A stretch of DNA of 64,000 nt from Paeniglutamicibacter sulfureus (GTDB taxonomy: Bacteria > Actinomycetota > Actinomycetes > Actinomycetales > Micrococcaceae): positions 1,302,001 through 1,366,000 of the forward strand of contig NZ_BAAAWO010000001.1 of assembly GCF_039535115.1 (NCBI RefSeq). The letters are read 5' to 3'. A model generated the notes under the pieces. It made no database searches. It was not told the origin of the DNA and saw only the letters and a list, made by a program, of their open reading frames with translations. Both the position numbers and the translations under genes were made by a program. Below, piece by piece: positions 24,378 to 33,136 of this stretch (its first letter is position 1; each line of letters begins with the position of its first letter).

Positions 24378-25607
24378 CTAGACGCCGACCTTGCCCTCGC
24401 GCAGGTCCTCGAGGAACTCGCCGATGCGGCCGATGGCGTCCTGCAGGTCGCGCACCGAGGGCAGGGTGACCAGCCGGAAGTGGTCCGGGGCCACCCAGTT
24501 GAACGCGGTGCCGTGGGAGACCAGCAGCTTCTGCTGCTTGAGCAGTTCCAGCGCAAAGGCCTCGTCGTTGTGGATGGGGTACATTTCCCGGTCCAGCTTC
24601 GGGAAGAGGTACAGCGCGCCCTTGGCCTGCTGGCAGCTGACTCCGGGCAGCGCGTTGAGCATGTCGAATGCGACGTCGCGCTGTTCCTTCAGCCGCCCGC
24701 CGGGCAGGATCAGGTCGTTGATGGACTGGTACCCGCCCAGCGCCGTCTGGATCGCGTGCTGCGCCGGGACGTTGGCGCACAGGCGCATGTTGGTGAGCAG
24801 GTTGATGCCCTCGATGTAGTCGCTGGCCAGGTGCTTGGGGCCGGAGATGGCCATCCAGCCGGCGCGGAAGCCGCAGACCCGGTAGGCCTTGGACAGCCCG
24901 GAGAAGGTCAGGATGAGCACGTCGTCGGCCAACGCGGCGGTATTGATGTGCACCGCGTCGTCGTACAGGATCTTCTCGTAGATCTCGTCGGAGAACACGA
25001 TGAGCCCGTGCCGTCGCGCCAGCTCCAGGACCCCCTCGAGGGTTTCCTTCGGGTACACCGCCCCGGTGGGGTTGTTGGGGTTGATCAGCACGATGCCCTT
25101 GGTGCGCGGGGTGATCTTCGCGGCCATGTCCTCCAGGTCCGGCAGCCAGCCCTCCTCCTCGACGTTGAGGTAGTGCACCGGGGTGCCGCCGGCGAGCGAG
25201 ACCGAAGCGGTCCACAGCGGGTAGTCGGGGGCGGGGATCAGCACCTCGTCGCCGTTGTTCAGCAGCGCGTTCAGGCTCAGCGTGATCAGCTCGGAGACGC
25301 CGTTGCCCAGGTAGATGTCGTCCACGCCGATGGTCTGGATGCCGCGGGTCTGGTAGTACTGCGAGACGGCGGTGCGGGCCGAGAAGATGCCGCGGGAGTC
25401 CGAGTAGCCCTGCGCGTTGGGCAGGTTGCGCATCATGTCCACCAGGATCGCGTCCGGGGCCTCGAAGCCGAAGGGCGCCGGGTTGCCGATGTTCAGCTTG
25501 AGGATGCGCTGGCCCTCGGCCTCCATCCGCTGGGCGTGTTCCAGCAGCGGCCCGCGAATGTCGTACAGGACGTTGTGGAGTTTCGTGGACTGCTTGAATT
25601 CTGGCAT
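24378..25607 (-). CDS. alaA: pyridoxal-phosphate aminotransferase, AlaA/AlaC alanine type
   Basis: This 409-residue fold-type I aminotransferase has GNGVSELITLSLNALLNNGD, IPAPDYPLW, the NPNNPTGA motif, FSDEIYEKILYD, and FSGLSKAYRVCGFRAGW with the PLP-binding lysine. The N-terminus FKQSTKLHNVLYDIRGPLLE is characteristic of E. coli AlaA-type glutamate-pyruvate aminotransferases. It probably makes alanine from pyruvate with glutamate. It starts at ATG 25607 with AAGTAAGAG just upstream. Confidence 0.92.
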   Translation of the reverse strand: MPEFKQSTKLHNVLYDIRGPLLEHAQRMEAEGQRILKLNIGNPAPFGFEAPDAILVDMMRNLPNAQGYSDSRGIFSARTAVSQYYQTRGIQTIGVDDIYLGNGVSELITLSLNALLNNGDEVLIPAPDYPLWTASVSLAGGTPVHYLNVEEEGWLPDLEDMAAKITPRTKGIVLINPNNPTGAVYPKETLEGVLELARRHGLIVFSDEIYEKILYDDAVHINTAALADDVLILTFSGLSKAYRVCGFRAGWMAISGPKHLASDYIEGINLLTNMRLCANVPAQHAIQTALGGYQSINDLILPGGRLKEQRDVAFDMLNALPGVSCQQAKGALYLFPKLDREMYPIHNDEAFALELLKQQKLLVSHGTAFNWVAPDHFRLVTLPSVRDLQDAIGRIGEFLEDLREGKVGV

Positions 25608-25697
25608 GCTCTTACTTTCTCATTGTGGGCCGGGAGCGGGCGTGGACTGTGAGCAAGGCAACCTCGCGGGGCGGCCGAGTGTGAAGCCCGCGCGTCA

Positions 25698-26708
25698 TCA
25701 TGGGGCGCTGACCAGCGATTCGTCGGCCAGCCAGTCGGCGGCGGCCTTCTTGGGGTGCAGCGCGTCGCGGCCGGAGACCATGCGGTTGATGTCCTGCAGG
25801 TCCTCCTGCTTCAGCGCGGCGGAGAGCTTGTTGATGGCCTTGATCGCATCCTGGCCCACCCCGTCGGTGGTGATCACCGGGGTCAGGGCTTCCGGGGCGA
25901 AGAGCGAGGCGGAACCCTGCAGCACCACCAGAGCGTTGTCCTGGATCCCGGAATTCGCGAGCGTCGTCGCCTGCACCTGGACCGCATCGCTGATCACCGG
26001 CAGGACGCCGCGCGCCTGGTCATCGGTGAGCTCGACGATCGCCCGGGGGGTGCACGATGCCTTCAGGCCAAGCGCCGGCAGGAGTGTGGCCCGCACCGTG
26101 CGGGTCATGCCGAAGTCCAGCTCGGGGCAGAGCGGGCCGAGCTGGTCGACGGTCGCCAGCTTTTCGCCCGCGCCGGTGGCGGCGGTGACGACCAGGGTCC
26201 CTGTGCGCTCGGCCTCGGCGGTGTCCAGCACGGCGAAGCCCTCGGGAGTCAGCGCGTGCAATCGGGTGTTGACGGCAGCCGCGTCCAGGTCGCCGGGTGC
26301 AGCCGGGGACTCCGGGGACTCCGGGGCCCCGGATGCGTCGCCATCGTCCTTGGCACCCGGGACCTCGCCCAGGGCCGCGAGCAGCTCGCTGGATCCGGCC
26401 ACGGCGACGTCGGCACGGCCGGCCAGGACCTCCGCGACCGGATCCTCAGCGGGTTCCGCCAGGCGCGCCGACACCCCGGCGTCGACCAACATGTCCTTGT
26501 AGGCGTGGCCCAGGGCCTGTGAAGTGGCATCGGGCCGCTGCACGAGCACCAGTTCACGCTCCGTCTGCTCCTGCGCGATGGGTACCTGGGCGTTCGGGGT
26601 GCACCCGGCCAGGGCCAGCAGCGCGGCGCCGAGCCCGAGTGCGCGAAGCCCCGGGGCTTCAAACCCCCGGGCGCGGCGGAGGCGGTGCGGGTGGTTCGTT
26701 TCGCTCAT
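25698..26708 (-). CDS. betaine/choline-type substrate-binding lipoprotein (OpuAC-like), orphan
   Basis: This 336-residue secreted lipoprotein has the signal LGLGAALLALAGC (lipobox LAGC). The mature part shows the OpuAC/ProX-like plan ending with FAPEALTPVITTDGVGQDAI and INKLSAALKQEDLQDINRMV. An Ala/Pro/Glu-rich insert with DASGAPESPESPAAPGD lies mid-protein and is unusual. No permease or ATPase gene accompanies it. Its ATG overlaps the NUDIX stop (ATGA). It could be a sensor, a binding protein shared with a remote transporter, or a diverged protein with another ligand. Confidence 0.75.
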   Translation of the reverse strand: MSETNHPHRLRRARGFEAPGLRALGLGAALLALAGCTPNAQVPIAQEQTERELVLVQRPDATSQALGHAYKDMLVDAGVSARLAEPAEDPVAEVLAGRADVAVAGSSELLAALGEVPGAKDDGDASGAPESPESPAAPGDLDAAAVNTRLHALTPEGFAVLDTAEAERTGTLVVTAATGAGEKLATVDQLGPLCPELDFGMTRTVRATLLPALGLKASCTPRAIVELTDDQARGVLPVISDAVQVQATTLANSGIQDNALVVLQGSASLFAPEALTPVITTDGVGQDAIKAINKLSAALKQEDLQDINRMVSGRDALHPKKAAADWLADESLVSAP

Positions 26709-27193
26709 CTGGTGCTTTCCTTGCGCAGGTGTTCGCTGTATAGCTCGATGGCGGCGTCCACGCGGTCCACGCGGTTCAGCCCGGGGACGTCTTCGAGCCG
26801 GAACCAGGCCGCCTGGCTGGTGGTGCCGTTGGCCTCGTGCCGTAGCTCCCCGCCGATCACCGTGGCCGCATAGATGACCGCGACCGTCTGCATGGGGTAC
26901 TCGGTGCCGCTGTAGCGCCGGTGCGCCGGGATCAGGCCCGAGTCCACGGAGAGCAGCGCATCGATGCGCACCGTGTAGCCGGTCTCTTCCTCGACCTCGC
27001 GCACGGCCCCGGCATCGATGTCCTCGCCGAGTTCCACGCCGCCGCCGGGCAGGGTCCAGCGCGGCACGAATCCGGCATCGCGCTCGCGCATGTCCCACAG
27101 CGCCAGCAGGATCTCTCCCTCGCGGATCACCACGCAGTAGGCGGCAAGCCGGGTGTCAAAGCCGCGGTGGACCTGGGGTTCGGGGGTAGTCAT
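26705..27193 (-). CDS. NUDIX hydrolase
   Basis: This 162-residue protein has a complete NUDIX box GGGVELGEDIDAGAVREVEE followed by ETG (residues about 50-72), which binds Mg2+ and hydrolyses a nucleoside-diphosphate-linked substrate. The N-terminal strand AAYCVVIREGEILLALW is typical. The substrate is unknown. It is the first gene of a two-gene operon with the binding lipoprotein and is leaderless. Confidence 0.92.
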   Translation of the reverse strand: MTTPEPQVHRGFDTRLAAYCVVIREGEILLALWDMRERDAGFVPRWTLPGGGVELGEDIDAGAVREVEEETGYTVRIDALLSVDSGLIPAHRRYSGTEYPMQTVAVIYAATVIGGELRHEANGTTSQAAWFRLEDVPGLNRVDRVDAAIELYSEHLRKESTR

Positions 27194-27199
27194 GAGTCC

Positions 27200-27205
27200 A
27201 TTTTA
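27200..27205 (-). promoter_or_regulatory. -10 box TAAAAT, leaderless promoter of NUDIX operon
   Basis: TAAAAT ends 6 nt before the ATG at 27193 on the minus strand. There is no ribosome binding site. Confidence 0.55.
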
Positions 27206-27272
27206 GGGTGTGCAGGGGTTTTCCCCGGGGTCCAAATCTCCCGATCGACCACAACTGTGATGGAATATCAGC

Positions 27273-27776
27273 ATGGCACCTTCAACTTTTCCGCAACAAC
27301 CGGTTGAACTTGACGCCGTTGACCGTCGGATTATTCAGGAACTGGTCAATGACGCACGCATCAGCAACGCGTTGCTGGCGCAGCGCACGGGCATCGCGCC
27401 GTCCACGGCGCTGTTGCGGACCCGCGCCCTAGTGGAGCGCGGGGTGCTCACCGGCTACCACGCGGAGGTCAGCCTGCCGGCGGTGGGGCGCAGCGTGCAG
27501 GCGCTGATCTCGGTGAAGCTGCGCGTGCACGACCGCGTGCAGATCGACAGGTTCACCGACAAGATGCCGCGGCTGCCCGAGGTCCTTTCCATGTTCCATG
27601 TCTCCGGGGCCACCGACTACCTGCTGCACATCGCCGTGAGTTCCACCGAGGCGCTGCGCGACTGGGTGCTGGACAACCTGGCCACCGACGAGTCCGTGGG
27701 TCACACCGAAACGACGCTGGTCTTCGGCCACCACAAGGGACTGGGCGGGCCGATCCCCGAGGACCTTCCGAACTAG
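27273..27776 (+). CDS. Lrp/AsnC family transcriptional regulator
   Basis: This 167-residue protein has an N-terminal HTH (about residues 9-60: ELDAVDRRIIQELVNDARIS, LLAQRTGIAPSTALLRTRAL) and a C-terminal RAM/AsnC ligand-binding domain with ALISVKLRVHDRVQIDRFTD, VLSMFHVSGATDYLLHIAVS and ETTLVFGHHKG. Such proteins sense amino acids and regulate amino-acid metabolism genes. It diverges from the NUDIX gene with an 80-nt intergenic region. Confidence 0.93.
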   Translation: MAPSTFPQQPVELDAVDRRIIQELVNDARISNALLAQRTGIAPSTALLRTRALVERGVLTGYHAEVSLPAVGRSVQALISVKLRVHDRVQIDRFTDKMPRLPEVLSMFHVSGATDYLLHIAVSSTEALRDWVLDNLATDESVGHTETTLVFGHHKGLGGPIPEDLPN

Positions 27777-27795
27777 GAGGACCTTCCGAACTAGG
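27760..27795. repeat. 18-bp perfect tandem duplication across a stop codon
   Basis: AGGACCTTCCGAACTAGG is present at 27760-27777 and again at 27778-27795. The first copy encodes the last residues and stop of the Lrp-type regulator; the second is a non-coding copy. This looks like recent slippage. Confidence 0.9.
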
Positions 27796-27914
27796 GCGGT
27801 GCCCTGCCGGCGGTTCCGGCGCGCGGGTTGCGGAGTGCGGGTCCCGGGCGCTTGTGGACCTGGATTTGGACCCAGACGTAGACCCAAACGTGGACCCAGA
27901 TGGTGCGGATCCTC

Positions 27915-29150
27915 TCAGGCGAACGCGTCGGCGCGTCGCACCAGCTCCTCCACCGTCCCCAGCCGGGCCTCGGCCACCTGCTCCCACGTGTCGGCACCGA
28001 GCCCACGGGATCCGGCAATCAGCGTCAGCGCCACCCCGGCCGACCTCGCCCACAGCGCGCGGGGATCGACGTGGCGTTCAAAGACTGCGCCGAAGCGCTC
28101 CAGCGCCGGGCCGGCCTCCCGGTTCTTCTCCCCCAGCGACGGCAGGATCGCCAAGTGCCCCAGCAGGCAGGCTAGGTCATCGACCCGGTACCCGGGCCCC
28201 AGCGAGTCGAGGTCAAGCAGCGCACTGATCGATCCGGCTTCCAGCAGGATGTTCGCGTCGTAGTAGTCCCCGTGCGCCGGCACCAATTCGCCGCGATCCG
28301 AGGCGGCAAGGTGCGCAGCGATCCGCGCCGCGAGCGTCTCCAGCTCCGCGGCCCGGTGCGGGAGGGCCAGCGTGGCCGCCTGGCGGTAGCGCTGGATCGA
28401 ATCGCTCCAGGCAGACCTGGCCTCCAGCTGCATCAAGCCGGCCGGCAGCGCATCGAGCAGGCCGATGAAGTCGTTGGGGTCAAGGTCCGCTCCCGAGTGC
28501 CGGCGGATGGCGGCCCCGAGCGATTCGCCGCGGCCGGCCTCCAGTGCCAGGATCCCGGAGGTGCGCGGGCCCAGCATGGCAGGGACCGGGATGCCGGTGC
28601 CTGCGAGCAGTTCGTGGCGCAGGCGCAGCCCGGTGATTGCGCGGGCGCGTCCCACCTTCAGGAAGACGGTGCGTGGAATGCGCAGCGGTCCCAGCGTGGT
28701 GAACGTCGCGCGCAGCACCGCGCGACGCAGCGGCCGGTAGGCGACGGTCTTCAGCCCCGTGAGCCGTTCTCCCTCGCCCCAGGTCCGCTGCACGTGCGCG
28801 CGGTCGGCGGCGCAGGCCAGGTCGGGCAGCATGGGGTCGCGGGGGTGGATCCAACCGCTGACCGTGATCCCGGGGGTGTGCGGGCCCGCGCCGATGGTGG
28901 TGGCTGCGACGCCGGGGACGGCGATCTTCTCGGTGGTGGCGCCCAGCTCGTTGAATCCGGTGCCCGCGGGCATGCGGTACATCGCGCTGATCCCGGCGCC
29001 GGGCCGATGCTGGATGCGCAACCGGTTGGCCTCAAGGTCCCAGGTGCCGATGGGTACGCTGCCGCCGAGTTGGCGGACCAGCTCGGGGACGGCCGCGGCC
29101 AACGCGGCAAGTTGCGCCGCGTCGGCCGGGCCCGGTGCGCTGGCGCTCAT
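27915..29150 (-). CDS. APH-fold phosphotransferase family protein
   Basis: This 411-residue protein has a C-terminal kinase-like lobe (about 180-400) showing the APH/choline-kinase catalytic loop VPAHGDYYDANILLE and the metal motif SALLDLDSLGPGYRVDDLAC. The N-terminal lobe has RTVFLKVGRARAITGLRLRHE with a candidate ATP-binding lysine. Residues 1-110 contain a beta-rich region not seen in aminoglycoside kinases. The substrate may be a sugar or small metabolite; resistance is not implied. Confidence 0.8.
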   Translation of the reverse strand: MSASAPGPADAAQLAALAAAVPELVRQLGGSVPIGTWDLEANRLRIQHRPGAGISAMYRMPAGTGFNELGATTEKIAVPGVAATTIGAGPHTPGITVSGWIHPRDPMLPDLACAADRAHVQRTWGEGERLTGLKTVAYRPLRRAVLRATFTTLGPLRIPRTVFLKVGRARAITGLRLRHELLAGTGIPVPAMLGPRTSGILALEAGRGESLGAAIRRHSGADLDPNDFIGLLDALPAGLMQLEARSAWSDSIQRYRQAATLALPHRAAELETLAARIAAHLAASDRGELVPAHGDYYDANILLEAGSISALLDLDSLGPGYRVDDLACLLGHLAILPSLGEKNREAGPALERFGAVFERHVDPRALWARSAGVALTLIAGSRGLGADTWEQVAEARLGTVEELVRRADAFA

Positions 29151-29175
29151 CGGTGCAAAGGGGGTGTGTGGCGGC

Positions 29176-29991
29176 TCAGGCCCGGCGACGCTGCATGACG
29201 TCGTCGAGGTTGATGCGGTCGGTGGCCTCGGCGCGCGGTGCGCGGACGGCAGTGGTTTCCGCAGCCGGCTTCCCGACGGGATCGGAGGTGCCGGTGGGCC
29301 GGGCAGGCTGGACCGGCTCGGTCAGCGGGGCAGCCGGGATGGCGGGAATCTTCTGCACGTCTTCGGCGCCGTCGCCTTCGGTCCCGGCGGCTTCGGCCAG
29401 GCGGGCGGCGGCCTCCTGGGCACGCAGCGTCGCGGTGCTGGAGGCCTTCAGCTCGGCAGCTGCCTGCAGCGGGGCAGGGGCAGGACGCTGGACGGTTTTG
29501 GCCACGACGTATTGCGGCAACGGGACCTCGGTGGGCTCCCAGCCCTCGGGGCGCTGGAGCGCAGCACCCTTGTGGGCGATGCGCAGTGCCTCGGCACGCA
29601 ATTCCTCAACTGTCAGGCGCGGGGCACGCTTGTTGGAGTTCGGCTGGGCGTCGAAGACGACGGCGGTCTTGCGGGCCGGTTCGGGGCTCGGGGCGCGGCC
29701 GGTTTCCATGGCGCGGGTCCGCGTGGTTTCCATCCGGGCGAGCAGCTTGGCGCGCCTGTCCCGCACGGCCAGGCCGCGCAGCGCTGAGAAGCTTGCAAAG
29801 GCCAGGAGCAGGGCAACCAACGGCACCCATCCGGAGAACACGCCCGCCAGGGCCAGCACGCCGCCGATGGGCAGGGCCAGCACGGAGAGGCAGCCGAGCA
29901 GGGCGATGGCCACCCGGTCGTAAAAAATCCGCAGGGGTCGCTGCCCAGTCGATGGTGACGCGACTGAAGCGTTGGATGCTACCGGTGCCAT
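29176..29991 (-). CDS. conserved actinobacterial membrane protein with long cytoplasmic tail
   Basis: This 271-residue protein starts at ATG 29991 (MAPVASNASVASP) behind GGAGG. Two closely spaced membrane helices (about residues 28-48 and 52-70) are followed by a charged region (LAVRDRRAKLLARMETT) and a long Ala/Pro-rich disordered tail ending in RINLDDVMQRRRA. The conserved C-terminal peptide after a disordered linker suggests a docking motif. Function unknown. Confidence 0.75.
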   Translation of the reverse strand: MAPVASNASVASPSTGQRPLRIFYDRVAIALLGCLSVLALPIGGVLALAGVFSGWVPLVALLLAFASFSALRGLAVRDRRAKLLARMETTRTRAMETGRAPSPEPARKTAVVFDAQPNSNKRAPRLTVEELRAEALRIAHKGAALQRPEGWEPTEVPLPQYVVAKTVQRPAPAPLQAAAELKASSTATLRAQEAAARLAEAAGTEGDGAEDVQKIPAIPAAPLTEPVQPARPTGTSDPVGKPAAETTAVRAPRAEATDRINLDDVMQRRRA

Positions 29992-30277
29992 GTTGCTCCT
30001 CCGTCGGCTGGCGACTGATTTCTCCTGCGGATTGCCACGGCGTCGCTTTACAGCCGCCGATTTACTCCATTGTGGTGCTTCCATTCACTGCAACTGCCCC
30101 CGGCGTCCTGCTTCGTCGCCCAAAAATGTTGTCAATGTGAAACGTCCACGTCAACCACATTAAGCATGCTTCGGCGGATGGTGCCGCATTCAACCCGGTG
30201 TGTCCGGCAATACTCTGGACTAATTTGTGATTTCTCCACATTTTGACATTGCCGGCGTCGTCGCTAGGGCGCCCTCG
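29992..30277. other. 286-nt intergenic region
   Basis: It holds the promoter and leader of the 29991 gene (GGAGG site) and the 3' flank of the acetyltransferase gene. I see no gene or strong hairpin here. Confidence 0.5.
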
Positions 30278-30898
30278 CTACGGCGTCCTGGCCAGCCATT
30301 GGTTGAGCATGCCCTCCGGCACTTCCGCTGCGGTCAACGCGAAGCTGCGGTGGTCGGCCCAATGCCCGTTGATGTGCAGGTAGTCCTTGCGCACGCCCTC
30401 GTCGCGGAAGCCCAGCTTCTCGACCACGCGCAGGCTGGCGCCGTTTTCCGGGCGGATGTTGATTTCGATGCGGTGCAGCCCCATGGCCGTGAAGCAATGG
30501 TCCACCGCCATGGCGACGGCTTCGGGCGCAATCCCGGCCCCGGCGTGCTGCGCGTCGACCCAGTATCCGATCGAACCGCTGCGCGCCGCGCCCCACACGA
30601 TCGAGGAGACCGACAGTTGCCCGACGATCGGGGCGCGCCTGGTGTGGATGGAGGGCAGGGCGATGACCCAGGGCAGGCACTGGCCTTGGCGCGCCGAGCG
30701 GTTCTGCGTGGCGACCATCTGTCCGAAGTCCGCCGGGTACCCGGTGCCCTCGGGCAGGGTCGCATCCCAGGGGGCAAGCCAGCGGTCGTTGCTGCGGCGC
30801 AAATGCATCCATTCGGCCTTGTCACGGCGGCGCAGCGGGCGCAGCAGCAATCGCGGCCCCTGAACGGTGACGGGCCAGTGGCGATCAAATTCGGACAT
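30278..30898 (-). CDS. GNAT acetyltransferase, RimJ/RimL type
   Basis: This 206-residue protein has the RimJ-like GNAT plan: N-terminal GPRLLLRPLRRRDKAEW, beta4 GQLSVSSIVWGAARSGSIGYWVD (two strands), the acetyl-CoA loop AGAGIAPEAVAMAVDHCF and HRIEINIRPENGASLRVVEK with LGF. RimJ family members acetylate protein N-termini. It is leaderless and diverges from the 5-FCL gene. Confidence 0.9.
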   Translation of the reverse strand: MSEFDRHWPVTVQGPRLLLRPLRRRDKAEWMHLRRSNDRWLAPWDATLPEGTGYPADFGQMVATQNRSARQGQCLPWVIALPSIHTRRAPIVGQLSVSSIVWGAARSGSIGYWVDAQHAGAGIAPEAVAMAVDHCFTAMGLHRIEINIRPENGASLRVVEKLGFRDEGVRKDYLHINGHWADHRSFALTAAEVPEGMLNQWLARTP

Positions 30899-30904
30899 GC
30901 ACCA

Positions 30905-30910
30905 ATCTTA
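30905..30910 (-). promoter_or_regulatory. -10 box TAAGAT, leaderless promoter of acetyltransferase gene
   Basis: TAAGAT ends 6 nt before the ATG at 30898 on the minus strand. Confidence 0.55.
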
Positions 30911-31170
30911 GCTATTCCACCCGTGCCGATCGTGCCGACCGTGCCGATCGACGGCGTGCTGCCGGGATCTTGCCCTTGGCGACCCGCCGGGGCCGCCGCG
31001 GGTTGCCTGGGGGGTGTGGCTCGGGTTGTTCCGGCCTCGCCGGGTGCTGCCCCGGGTGCTCCCGCACTCCCCCCCCAGTTTCCGCGTCGCCCGGTTTCTG
31101 CGTCGCCGGGTTTCCGGATCAAGCGGTTTCCCCGCCGTGCGGTTTCAGCCTCGCGTATCGCACGGCTCGC

Positions 31171-31176
31171 TAGACT
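31171..31176 (+). promoter_or_regulatory. -10 box TAGACT, leaderless promoter of 5-FCL gene
   Basis: TAGACT ends 7 nt before the GTG at 31184. This decides the start: an ATG at 31193 has no ribosome binding site either. Confidence 0.6.
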
Positions 31177-31183
31177 GTGGAAT

Positions 31184-31786
31184 GTGAGCGAGATGAACCC
31201 CAAGGACGAAGTCCGAAACCTGTTGCGCGCCCGCCGCCGTGCCATGGGACCTGCCCTGCGCGAATCGGAGATGGCGTCGCTGGCCGGCCACCTGATCCCG
31301 TGGCTGGTGCACAACGCGCCGCGGCGGACGCTGACCTTCTTCCTGTCCTACGGCTCCGAACCGCCCACCGCCTCCCTGTTGGTGGAACTGCACGCCGCCG
31401 GCTACACCATCTACGTCCCGATCTGCGAGCCTATGCGGCGCCTGTCGTGGTCCCGCTGGTACCCCGGGGTCCCGATGGCCCGCAGTGCCGTCGGGCCCAT
31501 CGATGAACCGGTGGGCGAACGCCACGGCCCCGAGCTGATGGCGGAGGTCGACGTCATCCTGGTCCCGGCGCAGGCAGTGGATGAAAACGGAGACCGGCTG
31601 GGGCAGGGTGGCGGCTACTACGACCGGTTCATCCAGTCCCTGCCGGACACCGCGCGCCGCCCGAAGCTGTTGAGCATCGCCTTCGAGCACGAGTTCGTAC
31701 CGGCCGGCCATTTCCCCGTCGAACCCTTCGACCAGCGCGTCGATGCCGTCGCGCTGCCCTCCGGAGTGCGTAATCTCACCAAGTAG
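31184..31786 (+). CDS. 5-formyltetrahydrofolate cyclo-ligase
   Basis: This 200-residue protein converts 5-formyl-THF to 5,10-methenyl-THF with ATP. It shows LRARRRAMG at the N-terminus, TLTFFLSYGSEPPTASLLVE, VPICEP, and the signature VILVPAQAVDENGDRLGQGG followed by GYYDRFI. In this last motif the usual PGxAFD is VPAQAVDENG. Length is normal. Start GTG 31184 is supported by the leaderless promoter. Confidence 0.94.
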   Translation: MSEMNPKDEVRNLLRARRRAMGPALRESEMASLAGHLIPWLVHNAPRRTLTFFLSYGSEPPTASLLVELHAAGYTIYVPICEPMRRLSWSRWYPGVPMARSAVGPIDEPVGERHGPELMAEVDVILVPAQAVDENGDRLGQGGGYYDRFIQSLPDTARRPKLLSIAFEHEFVPAGHFPVEPFDQRVDAVALPSGVRNLTK

Positions 31787-31936
31787 CCGCCGGGACGTGC
31801 GATAGAATTGGTGTAGGCGGGCGCCCCCGGTGCCCGCATTTCCCTCTTCAACAGTCGCTTGTCCGGGTGACCGGCCGCGCCGCCAGGTGCTTCGGCCCCG
31901 CGGCCAGGCACGCATCGCCCGTGCGAAAGGATCAAT

Positions 31937-32200
31937 ATGCCTACCTATGTTTATGCCTGCAAGGACTGTGGCCATGCCATGGAGGTTGTCCAGTCCTTCA
32001 GCGACGAGGCACTGACCATCTGCCCCGAATGCCAGGGCGCGTTGCGCAAGAAGTTCAACAGCGTCGGCGTGGTGTTCAAGGGTTCCGGGTTCTACCGAAA
32101 CGACTCGCGCTCGACGACGAGCTCCAGCACCCCGGCCGCCAGCCCGGCAGCCAGCAGCAGCCCGAGCAAGGTTTCCGCCTCGGCGTCGACTTCCGCTTAG
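31937..32200 (+). CDS. FmdB-family zinc-ribbon protein
   Basis: In this 87-residue protein the first 55 residues form the FmdB regulatory domain: MPTYVYACKDCGHAMEVVQS, then CPECQGALRKKFNSVGVVFK and GSGFYRND, with paired C-x2-C zinc ligands. The tail is Ser/Ala/Pro-rich and disordered. It starts at ATG 31937 after GAAAGGATCAAT. Such genes are regularly found beside 5-FCL in actinobacteria. Molecular role unknown. Confidence 0.92.
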   Translation: MPTYVYACKDCGHAMEVVQSFSDEALTICPECQGALRKKFNSVGVVFKGSGFYRNDSRSTTSSSTPAASPAASSSPSKVSASASTSA

Positions 32201-32323
32201 GCGCCGCCCTTCTGGGTGCCGAATGCCGCCCGAGCCGTATTTTCCCGGGTCCCGGGGAACCGTGGAACCGTGATGCACTTCCTCGCACAGGATTGTCGCG
32301 ACCCGGCGGCATAACAACCTCGT

Positions 32324-32355
32324 CATGGGCCTCATCCGTTTGGATGGGGCCCATG
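32324..32355. other. hairpin ahead of the SAF-domain gene
   Basis: CATGGGCCTCATCC and GGATGGGGCCCATG form a near-perfect stem with a GTTT loop, ending 13 nt before the ATG at 32369. It could end the FmdB transcript (124 nt downstream of its stop) or act in the leader of the SAF gene. Confidence 0.5.
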
Positions 32356-32368
32356 CGTTGCTTAATGC

Positions 32369-33073
32369 ATGTCACTTTTTCGCCGTACCGAAGTACCGCG
32401 CCGGTTTCCGTCTGCCCGGGCTCCCCGCCGCTCGGGCAGGGAATTGTTCGCCAAGTACCGCAGGCACCTTGCCGCGGCGCTCGCCATGCTCTCGCTGGCG
32501 GTGTCCTTGGCGGTACTCGCCCCCGCAACGGAGGAACGCATCGATGTGCTGGTGGCGGGCCGGGACCTGCCCGTCGGCTCCCTGTTGCGGCCAGAGGACC
32601 TGAGCCGCGAATCGGTTCCGCGCTCGTTGGTTCCCGAGGGCACCTACGGAAACCAGCCACCGGCCGCCGGCTCCCGGCTGGCGATTCCGCTGTTGGCCGG
32701 CACGCCGGTGATTCCCACGATGGTCATCGGGCCCGGGCTCCTGGCCGGACTCGCACCCGGATCCGTCGCGGTGCCGCTGCGCCTGGATGACGAGCAAACA
32801 GCGTCCCTGGTGCGCGCGGGGCAGCGCGTCGACGTGGTGCTGACCGAGGGCAATGGATTTGAGACGAAGCTGGAGTCGCGGGTGCTGGCGCGGGCCGTGC
32901 CGATCCTGTGGACCGAGGCGCAGGTCCAGCCCGACGGCCAGGAACCGTGGAGCGTTTCCACCGCGTCCGGGCAGGGCGGCTTGATCGTGGTGGGAGCCGG
33001 GGCCGGCAGTGCCGAGCAGCTCTCCACGGCGGCGCAACGGGGCAAGGTGTCGGTGGTGCTGGTCAACCCGTAG
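32369..33073 (+). CDS. SAF-domain (CpaB/RcpC-like) membrane-anchored protein
   Basis: This 234-residue protein has one N-terminal membrane helix (about 33-51, LAAALAMLSLAVSLAVLAPA) and an exported SAF domain beginning ERIDVLVAGRDLPVGSLLRP, then SRLAIPLLAGTPVIPTMVIG and SVAVPLRLDDEQTASLVRAG. SAF/CpaB proteins take part in pilus or Flp secretion assembly, but no other pilus genes adjoin, so the role is uncertain. No ribosome binding site is apparent upstream of ATG 32369. Confidence 0.85.
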   Translation: MSLFRRTEVPRRFPSARAPRRSGRELFAKYRRHLAAALAMLSLAVSLAVLAPATEERIDVLVAGRDLPVGSLLRPEDLSRESVPRSLVPEGTYGNQPPAAGSRLAIPLLAGTPVIPTMVIGPGLLAGLAPGSVAVPLRLDDEQTASLVRAGQRVDVVLTEGNGFETKLESRVLARAVPILWTEAQVQPDGQEPWSVSTASGQGGLIVVGAGAGSAEQLSTAAQRGKVSVVLVNP

Positions 33074-33136
33074 GCCGCTTGGATGGCGGGCGGCCGTCGG
33101 CGGGAAGGTCGTGAGGCCGGCGGGACGTGCGGGTGA

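Noticed and set aside
27915..29150. Aminoglycoside resistance gene
   Set aside because: Only the general APH fold is visible, with an extra N-terminal region. No resistance-specific motif or mobile context is present.
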